A model generated the notes under the pieces. That model ran no database searches. It had not been told where the DNA came from and saw nothing but the letters and a program-made list of their open reading frames with translations. Source: an uncultured Sulfitobacter sp. (GTDB taxonomy: Bacteria > Pseudomonadota > Alphaproteobacteria > Rhodobacterales > Rhodobacteraceae). Taken from it: a stretch of DNA of 16,207 bases. Positions 14,474 through 16,207 of the stretch are shown here, one piece after another. The stretch's first letter is position 1. The number at the start of each line of letters is the position of its first letter. Location: positions 1 to 16,207 of the forward strand of contig CALAIJ010000096.1 of the NCBI GenBank assembly GCA_937923365.1, read 5' to 3'. The translations under genes and the position numbers were made by a program.

Positions 14474-16207
14474 TACTCTGCGGGCCTCAGCGTCGTGATG
14501 CCAACGGCCGCAGCGCGGGCCAGATCGGCATCCAGCGACATGGGGATGTATTCACCGCGGCGCCACAATTGCGCCAGATCATCATAGTGCCGCGATAGGA
14601 AATGTCCCGATTGCCCTGTCGAGTTAATGAACACCGAACTGTCGGGATCCGCAAAATCATAGACACCGCGATAGCCCGCCCCATGCACGTTGTGGAACGG
14701 ATCGGGGTCGGTGCCTTTGGTGCGCCCGCGCAGCAAGGTATTGTCGCCGCCAGAGGTCGACTGTCGGATGTTCATAAAATACCGCAGCACAGGCACTTGC
14801 CCCAAGGTCTGATGATCATGGGTCGCCTGATGCGCATCGCCCCAGCGCAGGCTCTCAAGGTTCGTGCCGTAGGTCTCGTTGATCCACAAAAGCGCGTCAT
14901 CCAGCGCCAATCGCGCCATGTCGGCGCATGTCTCGATGGGGGCGGACTGCAAGACGTCACACCAGACAGAAGCGCCTTTCACGTCCCTGAAGGCGCGTTC
15001 GATAAAAAGTGGCTGGACGTGGTCAAATTCGACGGCCAAAGGGCCCAGCTCATCCTGGATCAGACGCGCTTGCAGGCTGCGCAGCCACGCGTTGTAGAGC
15101 AGCGGCTCAGGCAAGTGTTCGTTCATTTCCCCCGACCAGCCTGCCAGCAGCATCAGCGCACGCTGGCGTTGCCGCTCCGTTGTGCCTTCTTGTGCGGCCT
15201 CTCCGGTGAACCAAAGCTCCTTGCCGATCAATGGCAGCAAGGTGCGCGCGGTGAAACTGACCGTGTCCAGCTGCGCCTCGATAAAGCTGTCGCGGGTATG
15301 GACCTGACGCGTTTGCATCAACCGTTGCCAGCGCTGCACACGCTGGGTATCGCCCCACAGAAACGACACGTGATTGGGGAAGGGGCGGTCCACAGTCTTG
15401 TTGTTGGTATTGCCCAGAATGCCGCCCGAGGGTGCTACAAATTCCGGATTTGATTCGAACGGCATCATGCCCTGCCAACGGTTCGCGGAAATCCACCCCG
15501 GTGAGGGCATGCGCCCCTGGCTTTGGTGCGCGGCATCGCGGCGCGGCATGGCCCCGATTGTTTTCATCGCGATGTTTTCCGCGTCGGCCAGCGTGAGGTT
15601 TTGCGCAGGCGCGATGTAGTCGGCGGAGGCGTCGATGGCCTCACGTACGGACTTTGCCCGCATCAGGGCGATCGCTGCCTGCAACGAGGTGTCCTTGCCA
15701 CTGAGCACGGTCCAGCTGACGGTGGTCACATGCCCCGGCGGCGTGATCGACTTCAAGTTGTAGTGAGTACCCGGCAGCACCGGACCGTTTTCCGTCCAGC
15801 GCAAGGTGATCGTGACAGGATCAGCATCCTTGACGTTGATGATGGAGGATCGCTTGGCGAAGGGGGCAAAACCGTCGGGGGTGCGGTATTCTTCGGCGTT
15901 CTCCGGGTTCAGCTCTTCGATATGTACGTCCTGGTCGTCGACATATGCGCTGGTCAGACCCCAGCCCAGATCATTGCTGCGCCCAGTCATGATCGCGGGA
16001 ATACCCGGAACACTGCCGCCAATCACACCGCCCGAGGAAAGCTCCATCCGCGCAAGGTACCAGATGGCGGGCGCGGTAAATCCCAAATGAGGATCATTGG
16101 CCAGCAAGGTTCCCCCCGAGGCTGAGCGTGACGGCGCCGCAGCCCAAGCGTTGGAGGCGCCTGCAAAAGCCAGCTTTTTGAACGGATTGAGCGGATGCGG
16201 GTCCAGC
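14473..16207 (-). CDS. Penicillin acylase family (S45) Ntn-hydrolase, C-terminal part (5' end outside window)
   Basis: 577 codons are visible and the frame stays open to the right edge, so the gene starts beyond 16207. The sequence GASNAW holds the predicted autocleavage site; the Ser encoded at 16153-16155 would be the N-terminal nucleophile of the beta subunit, which is then about 560 residues long, close to penicillin G acylase. [10 protein letters not shown] follows. [23 protein letters not shown] and the C-terminal [12 protein letters not shown] region also fit the family. Position 23 of the beta subunit is His, where penicillin G acylase has Gln; His at this place is known in AHL-type acylases such as PvdQ. 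Substrate (beta-lactam, acyl-homoserine lactone or other amide) cannot be decided. The TTG at 16107 is an internal Leu codon, not a start. Confidence 0.9.
   Translation of the reverse strand, partial: LDPHPLNPFKKLAFAGASNAWAAAPSRSASGGTLLANDPHLGFTAPAIWYLARMELSSGGVIGGSVPGIPAIMTGRSNDLGWGLTSAYVDDQDVHIEELNPENAEEYRTPDGFAPFAKRSSIINVKDADPVTITLRWTENGPVLPGTHYNLKSITPPGHVTTVSWTVLSGKDTSLQAAIALMRAKSVREAIDASADYIAPAQNLTLADAENIAMKTIGAMPRRDAAHQSQGRMPSPGWISANRWQGMMPFESNPEFVAPSGGILGNTNNKTVDRPFPNHVSFLWGDTQRVQRWQRLMQTRQVHTRDSFIEAQLDTVSFTARTLLPLIGKELWFTGEAAQEGTTERQRQRALMLLAGWSGEMNEHLPEPLLYNAWLRSLQARLIQDELGPLAVEFDHVQPLFIERAFRDVKGASVWCDVLQSAPIETCADMARLALDDALLWINETYGTNLESLRWGDAHQATHDHQTLGQVPVLRYFMNIRQSTSGGDNTLLRGRTKGTDPDPFHNVHGAGYRGVYDFADPDSSVFINSTGQSGHFLSRHYDDLAQLWRRGEYIPMSLDADLARAAAVGITTLRPAE

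Noticed and set aside
13889..14587. 232-codon plus-strand open frame opposite rluE
   Set aside because: The opposite strand encodes a near-complete RluE with its catalytic Asp and C-terminal signature.
14602..15453. 283-codon plus-strand open frame opposite the acylase gene
   Set aside because: Shadow of the S45 acylase frame, which has clear catalytic motifs; the plus frame has none.
16105..16107. TTG at 16107 as start of the acylase gene
   Set aside because: The same frame continues upstream to the window edge and contains the conserved GASNAW cleavage site, so the codon is an internal Leu.
1..16207. CRISPR arrays, insertion sequences, prophage or tRNA/rRNA genes
   Set aside because: No direct-repeat arrays, transposase or phage genes, or tRNA/rRNA-like sequence were seen by eye on either strand.

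Overview
The window looks like a piece of chromosome from an alphaproteobacterium of the Rhodobacterales (Roseobacter/Rhodobacter group). It is GC-rich, keeps the dusB-ntrB-ntrC and ntrY-ntrX order followed by trkA, trkH, hfq and hflX, and encodes an NtrC without the sigma-54 contact loop, a feature known from Rhodobacter capsulatus NtrC. No mobile element, CRISPR array, rRNA or tRNA was found. Genus and species are not assigned.

Layout. Positions 1-2650 (+) hold the end of dusB, then ntrB and ntrC with overlapping or very close junctions: the nitrogen-limitation two-component system. A 101-base gap with a GAAA-capped hairpin separates this from ntrY and ntrX (2752-6407, +), the membrane-bound sensor and its regulator, again joined by an ATGA overlap. 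Terminator-like hairpins follow ntrX. A minus-strand gene for a duplicated NTF2/SnoaL-like protein (6471-7472) lies between ntrX and trkA. The divergent region 7473-7765 contains five separate perfect inverted repeats in about 130 bases. Then come trkA (7766-9142, +), mtfA on the minus strand (9155-9967), trkH (9987-11633, +), hfq and hflX (11786-13320, +, overlapping by TTGA), and a small DUF2177 membrane protein (13398-13799, +). An AT-rich spacer with a 22-bp perfect palindrome separates this from a convergent minus-strand pair: a penicillin-acylase-family hydrolase that runs off the right edge, and rluE, coupled to it through a TAATG junction.

How the genes work together. NtrB/NtrC and NtrY/NtrX are paired nitrogen and redox signalling systems. 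TrkA and TrkH are the cytosolic gate and the membrane pore of a K+ uptake system, here split by mtfA. Hfq (RNA chaperone) and HflX (ribosome-splitting GTPase) form a post-transcriptional/translational stress module. Most of the window is conserved housekeeping content. The less ordinary parts are the two response regulators that both lack GAFTGA, the palindrome-rich trkA upstream region, the 22-bp AT palindrome, and the duplicated NTF2-like gene. I see no convincing evidence of a wholly undescribed multi-gene system.
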